Source: Ichthyophonus hoferi (taxonomy: Eukaryota > Opisthokonta > Ichthyosporea > Ichthyophonida > Ichthyophonidae). Taken from it: a DNA stretch of 33,441 bases. Every line of letters starts with the position of its first letter. Within the stretch, counting starts at the first letter, position 1. Both the position numbers and the translations under genes were made by a program. Under the pieces are notes generated by a model. The model was given only the letters and a program-made list of their open reading frames with translations, did no database searches and had not been told where the DNA came from. The DNA lies in NCBI GenBank assembly GCA_002751075.1, contig NAOQ01000219.1:66548-99988 (forward strand), read 5' to 3'. Positions 9,201 to 20,362 of this stretch are shown here, piece after piece.

Positions 9201-11798
9201 GATGCTTCCAAATGGGGGGTGATGAAATATTGATTGAATATGCCATTATAGTGTATACAGTGTGTATAGTGTAGTGTATATACGTTTGTTATATATATAC
9301 TCCTTGTCTCCGACTGACAATTTTATTAGTATTATATATTTATTACTTTTAATTATTAATAATTTTAAACTCAATTAAACTTCTTTTATTGCCAAACGGT
9401 TATAACTTTAAAATTTTAACGTGGTAAATTTACCTTCTCAATAAAAAATGAGTGTGACTTGGGTGACTATATAAACATGCATTTATATTTACATATATCT
9501 ATATAGTAATTGAGAGGTCTATCCTATTATATCATCATGCAATACCTGTAGGCAACCCAATTCCTTCTTTGTAGGGCTAATCTTATGAAATTTATACATG
9601 TATAATAAAATATGACTAACCCACTAATTATTATACGTTTTTAAGACTTTTACAATTCATTGAAAATATTAAAACTCTAGTCAAAAATTAAATTAAATGG
9701 TTAAAATATGTTGCTAGACATTTAATTTTAATTTTTTAAACAGGTATTTTCAATTGTCTATGCACTGTTGTCCGAGAGGAAGGAGGAATTAAGAGTGGGT
9801 GTCTCTATAGAGGGATTGGTGCATCAATTATGGTAGGTTAATTATTGGATCGTATATTTTATTGTAATGTAATGTAAGGCAATGTAGAATAAAAGGTATT
9901 GTAATATAGTGTAGTATATTATTGATATATATTATAATTCAAGAACTTATACATATATTCCTATATATCTTATTACGATACTACCCCCCCATCTAATATA
10001 TGGNNNNNNNNNNNNNNNNNNNNNNNNNNNNNNNNNNNNNNNNNNNNNNNNNNNNNNNNNNNNNNNNNNNNNNNNNNNNNNNNNNNNNNNNNNNNNNNNN
10101 NNNNNNNNNNNNNNNNNNNNNNNNNNNNNNNNNNNNNNNNNNNNNNNNNNNNNNNNNNNNNNNNNNNNNNNNNNNNNNNNNNNNNNNNNNNNNNNNNNNN
10201 NNNNNNNNNNNNNNNNNNNNNNNNNNNNNNNNNNNNNNNNNNNNNNNNNNNNNNNNNNNNNNNNNNNNNNNNNNNNNNNNNNNNNNNNNNNNNNNNNNNN
10301 NNNNNNNNNNNNNNNNNNNNNNNNNNNNNNNNNNNNNNNNNNNNNNNNNNNNNNNNNNNNNNNNNNNNNNNNNNNNNNNNNNNNNNNNNNNNNNNNNNNN
10401 NNNNNNNNNNNNNNNNNNNNNNNNNNNNNNNNNNNNNNNNNNNNNNNNNNNNNNNNNNNNNNNNNNNNNNNNNNNNNNNNNNNNNNNNNNNNNNNNNNNN
10501 NNNNNNNNNNNNNNNNNNNNNNNNNNNNNNNNNNNNNNNNNNNNNNNNNAATATTTTGATTATCTTCAATTAAAAATGTTATTAATACTACTACCACTAA
10601 TATTATACCATATGCAGGGCATAACTCCTTATGTAGCCCTAAACTTCTCTGTCTATGAAATGCTCAAGATATATGGTAGCAGGTTTTTATCCAACGAGAA
10701 TGTCAATGTAGAATTGCCTGTATTTTATAGGCTAGGGTGTGGGGCCCTAGCTGGGGTTATAGCGCAGACATGTATGTATAACTATCTATTAATAGTGATG
10801 TTATTGTTTGTATGTGTATTATATTATATTATAGTATATATTGTAGTATATGTATACCTATCTATTAATAGTAGTGATATTATTTGTATATGTATGTCTC
10901 TTAGTAGACATTGTAACTTATGTATATATACGTTATAGCATATGTGTGTGTGTTATGGCGTATGTGCATATATTTTTGTATAATTTATTGTTTACTTATG
11001 GGTAATAGATATATGGATATATGAGATGCTTGTCTGTGTATTATATATGCACACTTACTTATATACCTAATACATATATATATATATATATATGAAATTT
11101 AAATTTAAACATATAAACAAGCCAAAGGATATAAGGTAAAAAATACATAAGATACATTATAGAGACTATAATCTGAATTCTGATTGGATTGTGATCACCG
11201 CAGTTATATATCCCCTTGACCTAGTCAGACGTCGTATGCAAATGAAAGGCATCCCGGGTAGTTCATTCCATTATAGCACTACATTGGATGCACTAATTAC
11301 TATAATTAATCTAGGTATGTGCGAGAGTCTGCATTTATTGGGTGGGGTAGGGTTACATTTTATTGTGATAGAGTTATATTATTTATATTGTTAGACGATT
11401 GTTCTATTGTACTATTATACTATTACATTATAAACAGTATCATACTGTTATATTATCATTACTGGTGTATTGTACTACTATCCTATCATACCATTGTATC
11501 ATCATGCATACTGTAGTGTGGTATAGCATATTGAATTACATTATATTATAGTAAATTGAGTTATATTAATCTATATCATGTTAGATCCAAATTGGGCTAC
11601 GCATGAGATTCTAACCAATCATTAGGAATAACTAAATATTAAAATTAAAATTAATCTATATCCTCCAATCTAGAGGGCGTTAGAGGATTGTATAAAGGCC
11701 TGGTAGCCAATTATCTCAAAGTAATTCCATCAGTCAGCATCAGCTTTGTGACGTATGAGATGTGTAAACACTCCTTATTGGTCGTCTGGTATGTGTAA
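6214..11798 (+). CDS. SLC25 mitochondrial carrier, CoA/adenine-nucleotide-type clade
   Basis: Eight exons (6214-6250, 6495-6613, 7356-7514, 8457-8613, 9744-9832, 10618-10771, 11204-11314, 11674-11798) join in phase to 316 residues, the usual SLC25 length. The three repeats carry the signatures PLERTK (43-48), PLDLVRTR (137-144) and PLDLVRRR (242-249), each starting a matrix helix after an odd-numbered transmembrane segment, and the second halves read [35 protein letters not shown] and [16 protein letters not shown]. The protein most resembles the clade of SLC25A42/SLC25A16, yeast YPR011c/Leu5 and plant ADNT1/CoA carriers, which exchange CoA, PAPS or adenine nucleotides across the inner membrane; the substrate cannot be chosen from sequence. 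Exon 1, encoding MES-I-K5-PYI from a run of 15 A, is the least certain part; it fits by phase only. The assembly gap falls inside intron 5 and removes no coding sequence. Confidence 0.9.
7515..8456 (+). other. Carrier intron 3 with TA-repeat acceptor
   Basis: This 942-base intron starts GTACGT. It shows no gene or recognisable element. It ends in an uninterrupted TA run of about 24 bases (8432-8455) that itself forms the 3' splice site (TATATATAG), in place of a polypyrimidine tract. Confidence 0.6.
8614..9743 (+). repeat. Carrier intron 4 with pentamer tracts
   Basis: A 1.13 kb intron (GTAGGT...AACAG). Its first 300 bases are a degenerate pentanucleotide array of TGTTA/TATTA/ATGTT type, with six perfect TTATA units at 8686-8715. 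Two segments (about 8614-8650 and 8756-8790) share GTAGGTGT.(A/C)GATATATGTATGGTAT and look like a local duplication of the intron start. The rest (about 8960-9740) shows nothing recognisable. Confidence 0.55.
10004..10549. other. Assembly gap (546 N)
   Basis: Unresolved bases inside carrier intron 5 (9833-10617). The flanking exons join in phase and read continuously against the carrier family, so no exon appears to be missing. Confidence 0.98.
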
Positions 11799-13556
11799 AC
11801 CATTTCTATTGTGCTTTATATTTTAAATCAGTATTACTATTCGCTGGGTATATATATGTTTGGATTTGTATGTTTTTTATATTATATCATATCCTGCTAT
11901 ATAGATAGATATAACTCAATACTCCATATTGCTGTGTAAAACCTTAAACATTAATATTAAATATTAAGTATCCAATAAATATATATTTCATATTTTAAAA
12001 TTAGATATGCCAATTAAAGCCCCTTAAGTTACATGTAATATATGCCAACATAGTATGTAGTTAAATCAATCTCATTATAATATACAGATATATAAAATAT
12101 ACTCTAACGCACGCATATATTATATCTATAGATAGATATAATGTACTTCTACAAAATCTTACAAAACAGTATTCTTGTTATTAATTCTGAATGGCTTATT
12201 TCTTTAATAGAATGTTGTATAGACCCATTGTAATAGTATTAAAAATAACCAGTGGGTAATAGGTGGATACAATATACCTTATATTATAGATATCTATGTC
12301 TATAATTAATTTACAATAGACATGATTCTTATTGGCTCAAACCCCTCTTCTCCAATCAACTTGGTGTTTTCATTATTCTTTTCACTGTCTCTTAGTTTTA
12401 ACATTGTATATTTATAGGTCAAAAATGTTATATTTATTTAAAAATTGGTTTAAGCCAATTACCAGTTGCTTAGATGATCTTACTAATTAAATCACACTAA
12501 TGGTTTATATCTTATCAACTCTAGAAATATGCAATTATAACCCCTCACCATATCCATTTACCCTCTTACGTTGAATTTTAAGGCTCTAATAACCTAATTT
12601 TAGCCATCATCATCATGCTAACCAAGGATCCTCTTACCACAGATATTCTTCATAAAATAATTACCATGGTTACCTTTGCTATAGGGTTATGATAAGACCC
12701 AATCATAGCCTGAAAACAAATCAGCACTCAGCGGCATTATCTCCTTCAGACTCCCCAACCCCCACTTATTAGTCAATCTCATAAAGGATCTAATCGCATT
12801 CCATTGCCCCTAGCAACCAATCGAATACATCGCTACTTGCTGTGGGGTGGTCTGGAGTACATTGTAATAGCATATAGTACATTGTTATGGTCTATTTCAA
12901 TAATATGACAAACCATCATGTATATCAAATTGTATTGTGTATATTATTGGCTATATTATTGTATACCCCTGCACTGATTAAGACCTTATCATATGACAGT
13001 AGTTAATTGGATCTTAATCACTAAGTGATGATAGCAAATAACACTACTATAATTTAGGAAACCAGTTGACTTAGACATACCATTATCTATCTAATAATGA
13101 TGATGTATTAGTTTTTAAATTAAGATGGTCCTTTACGTAATGTATTTGTGACTATGTATTATCTATTAGATTTTGATATGTTACACATTCTTTATTACAC
13201 ACATGATGCATACATACATATATAAATGCATGCATATACATAGACTACATTATATAGCAGTCAATTTAGAAGAAACTTGAATATGATAATACGTATGTTT
13301 TAGGACTATTAGTTATATATATTAGCGATCAGTATTTAATATTTTATAGGATATTGCTATAATGCATTACTAACGCTATGACACTATCTTATTAAATATA
13401 GTCATAGTAACTAATTCAAAGCTAATCAATGGTGTATGAATTTTTGTAAATATGCCTATTTAATTTTGATTACATATGTATGTACTACCCTATTCTATTC
13501 TATTATCGATGGGCTATGCTATGGTATTGCACTCTAGTTATAGGCAAATCCATATA
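11799..13556. other. Intergenic, nothing recognised
   Basis: This lies between the convergent carrier and zinc-finger genes. An AATAAA at 11974-11979 could end the carrier transcript. The rest is AT-rich single-copy-looking sequence with no open frame worth calling. The block 12600-12870 is locally less AT-rich and contains an X-box-like ATTACCATGGTTAC at 12660-12673, but I see no gene in it. Confidence 0.4.
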
Positions 13557-16032
13557 CTAACACTCGGGAAAACACACTAACTGTGACATAAAGCTGTATG
13601 AGTCTGACCCACCCATAGAGATAATCTCGTCGGTATATACGGATCGCTTAATTTTAAACGAATCGTTTTTTGGATTGCTATGGAAATCTCTTAGACTATT
13701 AGGGCGATTAATATTAATGCAGGGCTCTATAAACTCTTCTTTCAATAAAGTTTCAATGGTTTGTTCCTGTTCCAATGTTAAAATCCCTGTTGTGGTAGTG
13801 AGGGGGGTATAGCTATTGGCATTGTGCAATTCTCCCAGGGTTGGAAATGACCCTTGGTAGGATATAGAGTCATTGGAATCGCAGGGACTGAAGGTCTGGC
13901 TATTAATGGGTAGACCACCTATAGTATCGGGATAGGGATAGGAATAGGGACATGCATGAGTAATCGATAATTTAGCATGTGGCTATTCTGAACTAGTAAC
14001 TAATTGGCTTCATGTTTTAATTTTAGTTGGATTTATCGTATTAGCTAGATGTAAAATATGCACAGAGTAAAGTGGATTGCCTTAGTAGTAATAAAGAATA
14101 CGATTTTGATAGAAAACCCATTATTGTAATGGTGATCATTTTGAATTAAGTAGGCAGAAATACGTTCATGAGGAAAATTGAGAAGTAACTCGTGTTGAGA
14201 GAAAATTGTGTATTTGTTGAATTAGGGGACATATGTACTATGCAAGATATGTATGTTTATCTGATAAGAGGAAAATAAGATCATGATTAGAAAATAAAAA
14301 GAAGGAGACAACAGGGTATGGAGTAAGAATACTTTATGTAATGTTATATTATACTATATTCTATTTTATATATAAATCAGACAAACTATAGAGAGAGGAA
14401 TTACGTGCTGAGTTGTGGCGGCCAGTATAGTTGTCGTCTTTGTAGGGATGGTTACTAGAGTTGCTTGTATGTTGAGGATAGGAGGGTGTATGTAGGCTTG
14501 ATATGCTTGGAATGCCATAGGTTCCGTAGGTACTTGGACTGGTGTAGGATTGAGGATACTGACTTGTGGGCAACAAATCCCTTGTTCCCTCTGATTTCAT
14601 GGTGGAAAGAATGTTGTCAATGTCGCTCTTTTCCATCCCTATCCGTGCTTGACTGTCAAATTCCAAAGGGCCTAAGCTTCCCATACAATTATTATATGAA
14701 GAAGTGCAATGAAGACAAGCTATAGACTTTTCTAAATTTCCTGTGGTGAGTAGATTTTTGTCAACATGAGCAGTCGCATAACTTGATGTGCTATCATGAC
14801 ACTGGCACACACCAAACCCATCGGTAAAGATGCAGTCTGGACAAGAAATTGATGTCACAGATCCAGTAGGAATATTAGAGGATGAGAGACGTGTCATATT
14901 AAGTGGATCAGAAAATGTCCTCATAACTTTTTGGGGTACTTTATGGTTAATGCAGTTATCAATGCTATTGTTGTTGCTGTTGCTAATGCTATTGCTGCTG
15001 GTGTTGCCGTTGGTGATTTTTTTGAGGCTAAATAAGGAATAATCTGTACCTATATTTGGCATCACTGCAGTTCCTGGGAAGAATTTGTCTGTTAAGGGCG
15101 AGGGCTTCTTTACTATATCATTGGGACGTGATGAAAGGTTAGGAAGAGGTCTTGGCGATCCATACAGTGAAGGCATATCTGGCAGAATGCTGCCAAGATT
15201 ACAGTCACATGATGCAGTATATACTAGGCCACCGCAAATATTAGGGTATATGTTGATGTTACCTGATCGCTTCAAGCTGTGTTTCATGCTCATATGCAAG
15301 CGCAAGGCTGACATACTGCCATATCTGCATGCCCATGTGCATATAAGTTACATAGTACTATAATTGTTAAAATGTTATTATATAGCATTGCATTGAATTG
15401 TTTTCATATAAATGTGTATAAGTACTATGAGATCTAACAAACAAAGATTCATAAATCAACAGTTACGTAATCTTTTTTTTAAAAAAATCTGTATTGAAGC
15501 AAGTAAGTTTAAATTTTCCCATACTGGTATTTTTAAAATAACCATGCAGATTGTGCTTTTAGAGTCCTTAATGGGCTTGAGAAAATGCATGACAATGCAA
15601 TTAATTCGAATTAAGTAGAGATCGGTTATATCTAATTTGTATTGAGACTAATTTACATCAGTACATATGGAAAGATATAAAATTTTAAATATCAACGCAA
15701 TATGTAGCAAGTATGATTAAACTACTACCTCTGTATAGTAATTACATAATTTGGAAATTGCTGAAAATGCATTTCAAAGCTGTGATAAAGACACTTGTTA
15801 AAAACCACCATGCAACAATATGTGAAAAGAAAAAATAGCTAGAAAGTCTTTCATAATTAACGCATCAATGCACTTACTTTTTTCTACAAGCACGAATGGA
15901 GCACAAAAATATGTTATCAAGTTCTGTTGCTTTCCTTCGGTAACGCTTGGGCTTTGACACCTTTGCTTTTATTTCTTTAGGCTTGTCTGAAGTTGAATGA
16001 TCGGAGCCCTCATTGTCCGTGTTGTCAGCCAT
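13557..16032 (-). CDS. C2H2 zinc-finger protein with long disordered tail
   Basis: Exon 1 (15878-16032) encodes an acidic then basic N-terminus (KPKRYRRKATELDNIF) and the first half of a zinc finger. The intron (GTAAGT...CATGCAG) interrupts the finger, and exon 2 starts at 15324. Joined, the finger reads C44-x4-C49-x12-H-x4-H, around CRKKYGSMSALRLHMSMKH, a classical C2H2 unit of the type with a YGS..AL.LH helix; it probably binds DNA or RNA in the nucleus. The acceptor at 15325-15326 is chosen because the next AG, nine bases on, would delete YGS. The rest is rich in Ser, Asn, Pro and Tyr, with Cys pairs (SCPDC, CLHC) that form no finger I recognise. If exon 2 runs to its stop at 14361 the protein is 372 aa. 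A GTAATT donor (14399-14404) and CTATAG acceptor (13919-13924) match in phase and add exon 13557-13918, giving 478 aa with similar composition; I prefer this but it is not certain. No second finger is visible. Confidence 0.7.
15473..15487. repeat. T8A7 self-complementary tract
   Basis: A T run followed directly by an A run, inside intron 1 of the zinc-finger gene. It is one of four such tracts in the window (17331-17349, 20285-20299, 30495-30517). Confidence 0.8.
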
Positions 16033-16654
16033 ACTTATGAATAATGTTTAGGCGACTCAATTCTGTCGTTAAATGTTTGGTTGGGTTGTAGAATATCACT
16101 GATTTAAAGAATAACTATGTTTGATCTGTCAAACTTCTTCTGTTTGCAGACAAATGTAAATCACAATTGCAATGTTAGTTCGACTCAGTCCATTTAATCA
16201 CAAACAAGTATATACCTTGTATTTATAAACATAAATAAGAAATACGCTGAACTAAACGGTATTATTCTCAAAAATAGTTGCTTTCTGAGACAAATGTGAA
16301 ATATCCCCCCAGACTGTATGCTGCTTTAATAGATATACCGCCAGATATATACCAGTTTGTACCAGAATCATAACGTGAAGTCTCCAAGGTTGTTACATGT
16401 TTTGTCCATAAATGGTAGGCAGTTTATCCGGTTAGCTATGTATGGTATGCTTAGTATGATCTGTAGCTAATATAAACGAAGCATTGTGTAACTGGCTTTG
16501 CGACGACTTAGATATGCGGTAACTATTTAATGGGTAATTTTTTGTGAGAGAAAGCACCAATCGTATTATATTGTCTCAGGAGTTTGTTAATACTTCCACA
16601 GTTCTGTGATTATAAATTATTTAAAGATTAAGTATATTTACAACGGTTTTATGA

Positions 16655-17195
16655 TCATCCGAGCTTTGCACGTCCACGCACCATTCCAGGCCAGTCTTGG
16701 TCATTGGCTACAAGTTGCTCAATAGGAACACTCGTTTAAATTTAGGAATGTATTATGCATTCCTATGATAGTCATCTCGCTTGCTACTCGGACTTTGTTT
16801 GTGATAATAAAGCATAAATACTAGATGACAGTAGTGAAACCCAACTAAATCATCTAATAGAAATCTGTTTTTAAAGTAAAACATTTCAAATCAAAATTTA
16901 TTTAAAGAATTTTTCATATTACAATATACATCAAAAAGTTATATTGCCCGAAATCAAGCATCACTTCATAACTTGAAACCAATCCATGACTGTATACCAA
17001 TCAAAATTATTCGACCTGGCAGGGACAAGTATGGATTATATTAAAGTCTAGTACTGCCCCCATTATCTTACTCCTCAGAGCCGACATAAAATTATGGTTT
17101 CTGTTAGCAACTATTTCTTTATAACTTATTTCTAAGAAATGGCTTTTATGGGTGTCACATAATGTTGCAAATGCAGTTACCTCTGTTTCAGGCAT
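16655..17195 (-). CDS. Tentative two-exon small protein, unrecognised
   Basis: An ATG at 17193-17195 opens 41 codons (motifs FATLCDTHKSHFLEISYKEI and NRNHNFMSALR) up to a GTAAGA donor at 17066-17071. A TTGTAG acceptor at 16708-16713 matches in phase and leads to NDQDWPGMVRGRAKLG and a TGA at 16655. The product would be 58 aa. The terminal segment looks more like coding sequence than its surroundings and its frame stays open upstream to 16735. I recognise no family, the acceptor lacks a pyrimidine tract, and chance assembly is quite possible. A T11A8 tract lies about 140 bases upstream of the ATG. Confidence 0.2.
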
Positions 17196-17349
17196 CAGGA
17201 CTTATCTAAGCTTCCCACTCATATACTTGACATGTATTTTACTAAGACCTTTGCACCCACATTTTAATTATTTATCCAGCCAATATATATCAAGAAATAT
17301 ACTTAAAGGGGTTTTTTTAATTTTTCATGATTTTTTTTTTTAAAAAAAA

Positions 17350-18152
17350 TAATTGCCATTGCTATATCTAATTGTATTCTCAAATCATATATGCGTACGT
17401 AAATGTACTAATGCAAATTATATCGTACTCGTATTATAGTATAGTAGCAATATGATGTAGTCTTTACTCTCTATCAGAGATACAATTGGTCTATTTCTAT
17501 ATTATATGTTATTATTCAGTGATGGTAGATAACCAATTATGACAGTGTTTGCAGAGATTATATTATTGGTTAGCGTTCCTAGTATATTAAATCTCATTGG
17601 ATTGTGTTTATCATTGTATTCTACTTAAGTATGGAACTTTGCAAAACTGCATATGATAGGGCATGACATACATTTGACAATACTAATCAATCATCATCGG
17701 CCTTATACTATGGCCATGTCCTAGGAGCCCTCTCACCCACCCATTACCACTATATCCTACTACATGTAAAGAGAAATTTCACAGAACATTGGTGGCTTCG
17801 GTGAGGTCCTGGAAGTAAATCTATTTATCCTTATTTAATTAATATATTTCGGTTTTATCTAATAACCTCTTTAAAGTATTTATTTCCATATTATTTTGGC
17901 TGAAGCTCTTGTTATGTGTATTATTCTAAACTCTTATTGATCATTTGCCGACACTATGATGCCAATAGACTTCAAATTTATTATGATGTAACCAATTTAA
18001 CATCGCCCGCATTTAGGCTTTACATTTCCAAAGTATAGGTATATTTTTTTGTTTTAGAAAATACTGATTCTGCACGCAATAACCGAGATTTATATATTAT
18101 ATTATACATTGTCATACTTTATCTGACTATATACAATTACATAATATTAAAG
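17350..18152. other. Intergenic, nothing recognised
   Basis: AT-rich sequence between the tentative small gene and LTR-like copy B. Both strands were read and no exon, RNA gene or repeat was identified. Confidence 0.4.
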
Positions 18153-18562
18153 TGTTGGGCATAATAAATAAAAACACGAGCGATACTGTAACCTATATCC
18201 TTTTAAAAAAAGGGAGAATAGCAAATTAATGGACGCTTTAACATGTTGCTTTACATACATGGAGTACGGATATACTAGTACATATTTTTATTATTAGAAA
18301 AATTAGCAAATTAGCATGACTTGCCTTAGGCAAGATGCCTAAATAATGTTATCTGGACCCAAAACCCATGATCTGAAATGACTTATTATAATTGCGGATC
18401 TCTACCATTGGCTGGTTCAATTGGACCAATAGATTGCACTAGCTATTTTCCCAGGCTATATTTGCAATACTAATTGCTCATAATATTAATATTATATTAA
18501 TATTAAACGTTTATAACTATATATAAAAATACCTAAATTAATTGAACATTCCTGTAGTTCTT
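18153..18562 (+). mobile_element. Solo-LTR-like dispersed repeat, copy B
   Basis: It starts TGTTGGGCATAATAAATA, then CTGTAACCTATATCC, TTAATGGACG, TACATGGAGTACGGATA, GACTTGCCTTAGGCAAG, ATCTGAAATGACTTATTATA, CCATTGGCTGGTTCAATTG and CCTAAATTAATTG, in the same order as copy C. The right boundary is approximate and no clean target-site duplication is visible, so the insertion looks old. Confidence 0.7.
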
Positions 18563-19082
18563 AATATAATTCTTTTGCTGCCATGGCAATCTGTGGAGCC
18601 ACCCTCTTATGGGCATTGCTGCAATTACATTCATACATAATTACCATCAGTGCAAACAACAATATACTGGGTCACTAACTTATCCTGTTGGGATACATAG
18701 TAGCTGTAATAGTTATGGTTTTAAATATATTTAGTTGTGTCAAAAACGGAAGATTTTGTTAAACAAGCAAACTGTATGGTCGGATTTCCATTTGCGCATA
18801 TGCCTGTATGATTGGTTTTGCACCAGCGAGTAATAAGTTGTTCTGTAATTCTGTAGTATCTACTTGTGATACCGAATGAACGTAAATCAACATGATTATT
18901 ATGAACTATACATTTATATTAAAAGTCGTGCAAAACAAAGACCTGCTTCCAGCGGTACCTCGTTGGCCTGGGTAATTTATCAGCAAGGACAAGAAAAGAG
19001 AAAAGAACTTTAGATGGAGTACTTTGTAGACCAATGTGTGTCTTGGCAGCAAGGGCAATAATAAATATAAAACTCTCTAGGG
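18563..19082. other. Sequence between LTR-like copies B and E
   Basis: No gene was recognised. A minus-strand frame of about 50 codons near 18927-19080 is open but unlike any family I know. A palindromic GCTGCCATGGCAAT lies at 18577-18590. Confidence 0.3.
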
Positions 19083-19161
19083 GGTCCAGATAACTCACGG
19101 CTTAGGCATCTTGCCCAAAATAAGTCCTGACGCTCTTGTTTCTACTTGTTATTCCCAAATG
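19083..19161 (-). mobile_element. Solo-LTR-like repeat fragment, copy E
   Basis: In minus-strand sense it reads TTTGGGAATAACAAGTAG, then AAACAAGAGCG, then GACTTATTTTGGGCAAGATG and TTATCTGGACCC. The first part matches the start of copy C and the second the middle of copy B, so this is a short, internally deleted copy. It sits in the opposite orientation to B. Confidence 0.6.
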
Positions 19162-19708
19162 GTAGCAGAGAAAGCTTAAATAGTTTATCATGGTCACAAA
19201 ACCTGGTAATTACATTAAGTCAATAATCCACAAATGCCAAAAAAAACTTCCCCACAATGCTACATCCATCTCCTGACCTCTACTCGTGGAAAATTAATTT
19301 TCATACATTTATACACTGTCTTCCAAATTACATTTGAATTATCAACATTTCTAGCTTCAAGGTGACCTCAAGGTAATGTGCAAAACAACTGGGCAGTACT
19401 GACCTCTCACCTCAGCCACCAGCCACTAGATGCCAGAAGCCGAGTCTGCAACAGAACCAGCAGGAACATACAACATACAGTTCGGTCAAATGTTTCTGTT
19501 ATATATATATATTGGGTGCCATAACAGAATCATTTCAGACTGCCAACAGGAATTTTTAAGTTCATTTAGTGTGCGACAAGTCTACATCTAAGTAGCCATT
19601 ATGATAAGATGTTAAGGTGTTTTTCGTATTCTTTTTTTATATGCTTTATGCCTTAAGTGAAATAATCTGCCTAGGCCAAGGAAGATTGGGGGTGGATGGA
19701 GGATGGGG
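19162..19708. other. Sequence between LTR-like copies E and D
   Basis: The block at about 19400-19470 is less AT-rich than its surroundings and carries splice-like signals on both strands. A plus-strand frame from ATG 19430 begins MPEAESATEPAGTYNIQFGQ and runs about 50 codons, but I know no homologue and do not call a gene. Confidence 0.25.
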
Positions 19709-20043
19709 TGTGATAATAGGAATATTTAATTAATTTGGGTATTTCTTTATTTAGCTCCAATTATTTAATATTTTTAGCACTTGCTAGCGCTAAATGCCAA
19801 TCTAAGATGACCGAACAAAATTGAACCGGCCAATGGCAGAGATTCCCCGACTATATAATAAGCCATTTCAGATCATGTTTTGGGGACGAGATAACTTTAT
19901 TGCTTAGTCATGTTGATTTGTTTACTAATAAAAACATGTCTTTTCATATTTGTACTTCGTGTATACAAGGGGTCCCTTAATGCGGTATTCCCTTCTAAAC
20001 AAATACAAATCACAGGAACGTATCATGTCTATGTAATCCTACA
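19709..20043 (-). mobile_element. Solo-LTR-like dispersed repeat, copy D
   Basis: The minus-strand sense starts TGTAGGATTACATAGACATG and continues GTTCCTGTG, TTTGTTTAGAAGGGAATACC, GCATTAAGGGAC, CCCCAAAACATGATCTG, GGCTTATTATATAGTCGGGG, GCCATTGGCCGGTTCAATTT and an AATAAA before CCCAAATTAATTAAATATTC. A TATA-like TTATATAG followed about 100 bases later by AATAAA fits the U3-R-U5 layout of an LTR. It lies 320 bases upstream of the GST start codon, pointing away from it. Confidence 0.7.
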
Positions 20044-20284
20044 TCTAAAAAATACCCATATATAGATATATATACATCGAGTAAAAAAATTCAAGAATAT
20101 TTATATTTGCAAAAATATAAACACACCCACATATAGTTATCCATGATTTGACTGCGAGCACGCCAATTATTTTTATTGCCTAATATGTTAATATATTTAC
20201 ACTATGTTAAAATATTAAAATATCATTCGCTCAGGCTAAGAAGGAATTTACACGTGCTAAATATTGTATATTATTGGTTAATAA

Positions 20285-20309
20285 TTTTTTTAAAAAAAAC
20301 ATATAAATG
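20285..20309 (+). promoter_or_regulatory. T7A8 tract and TATA-like box upstream of GST
   Basis: Seven T followed by eight A (20285-20299) and a TATAAAT at 20303-20309 lie 54-78 bases before the GST ATG. They are a reasonable core-promoter candidate, but TATA-like strings are common in this AT-rich sequence. Confidence 0.3.
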
Positions 20310-20362
20310 AATAAAACTAACTGGCAACATTGCCAACTTGAACCTGAGATAAACTGATCATA

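Noticed and set aside
9947-10938. Long open frames across the N run
   Set aside because: They are produced by unresolved bases. The only real coding part is carrier exon 6 (10618-10771).
14465-15363. Plus-strand frames opposite the zinc-finger exon
   Set aside because: They are shadows of exon 2, including a Leu-rich stretch opposite the Asn/Ser repeat.
19418-19436. CTCF-like string around CCACTAGATGCC
   Set aside because: It is a single partial match with no sign that the organism has CTCF, and probably chance in a less AT-rich patch.
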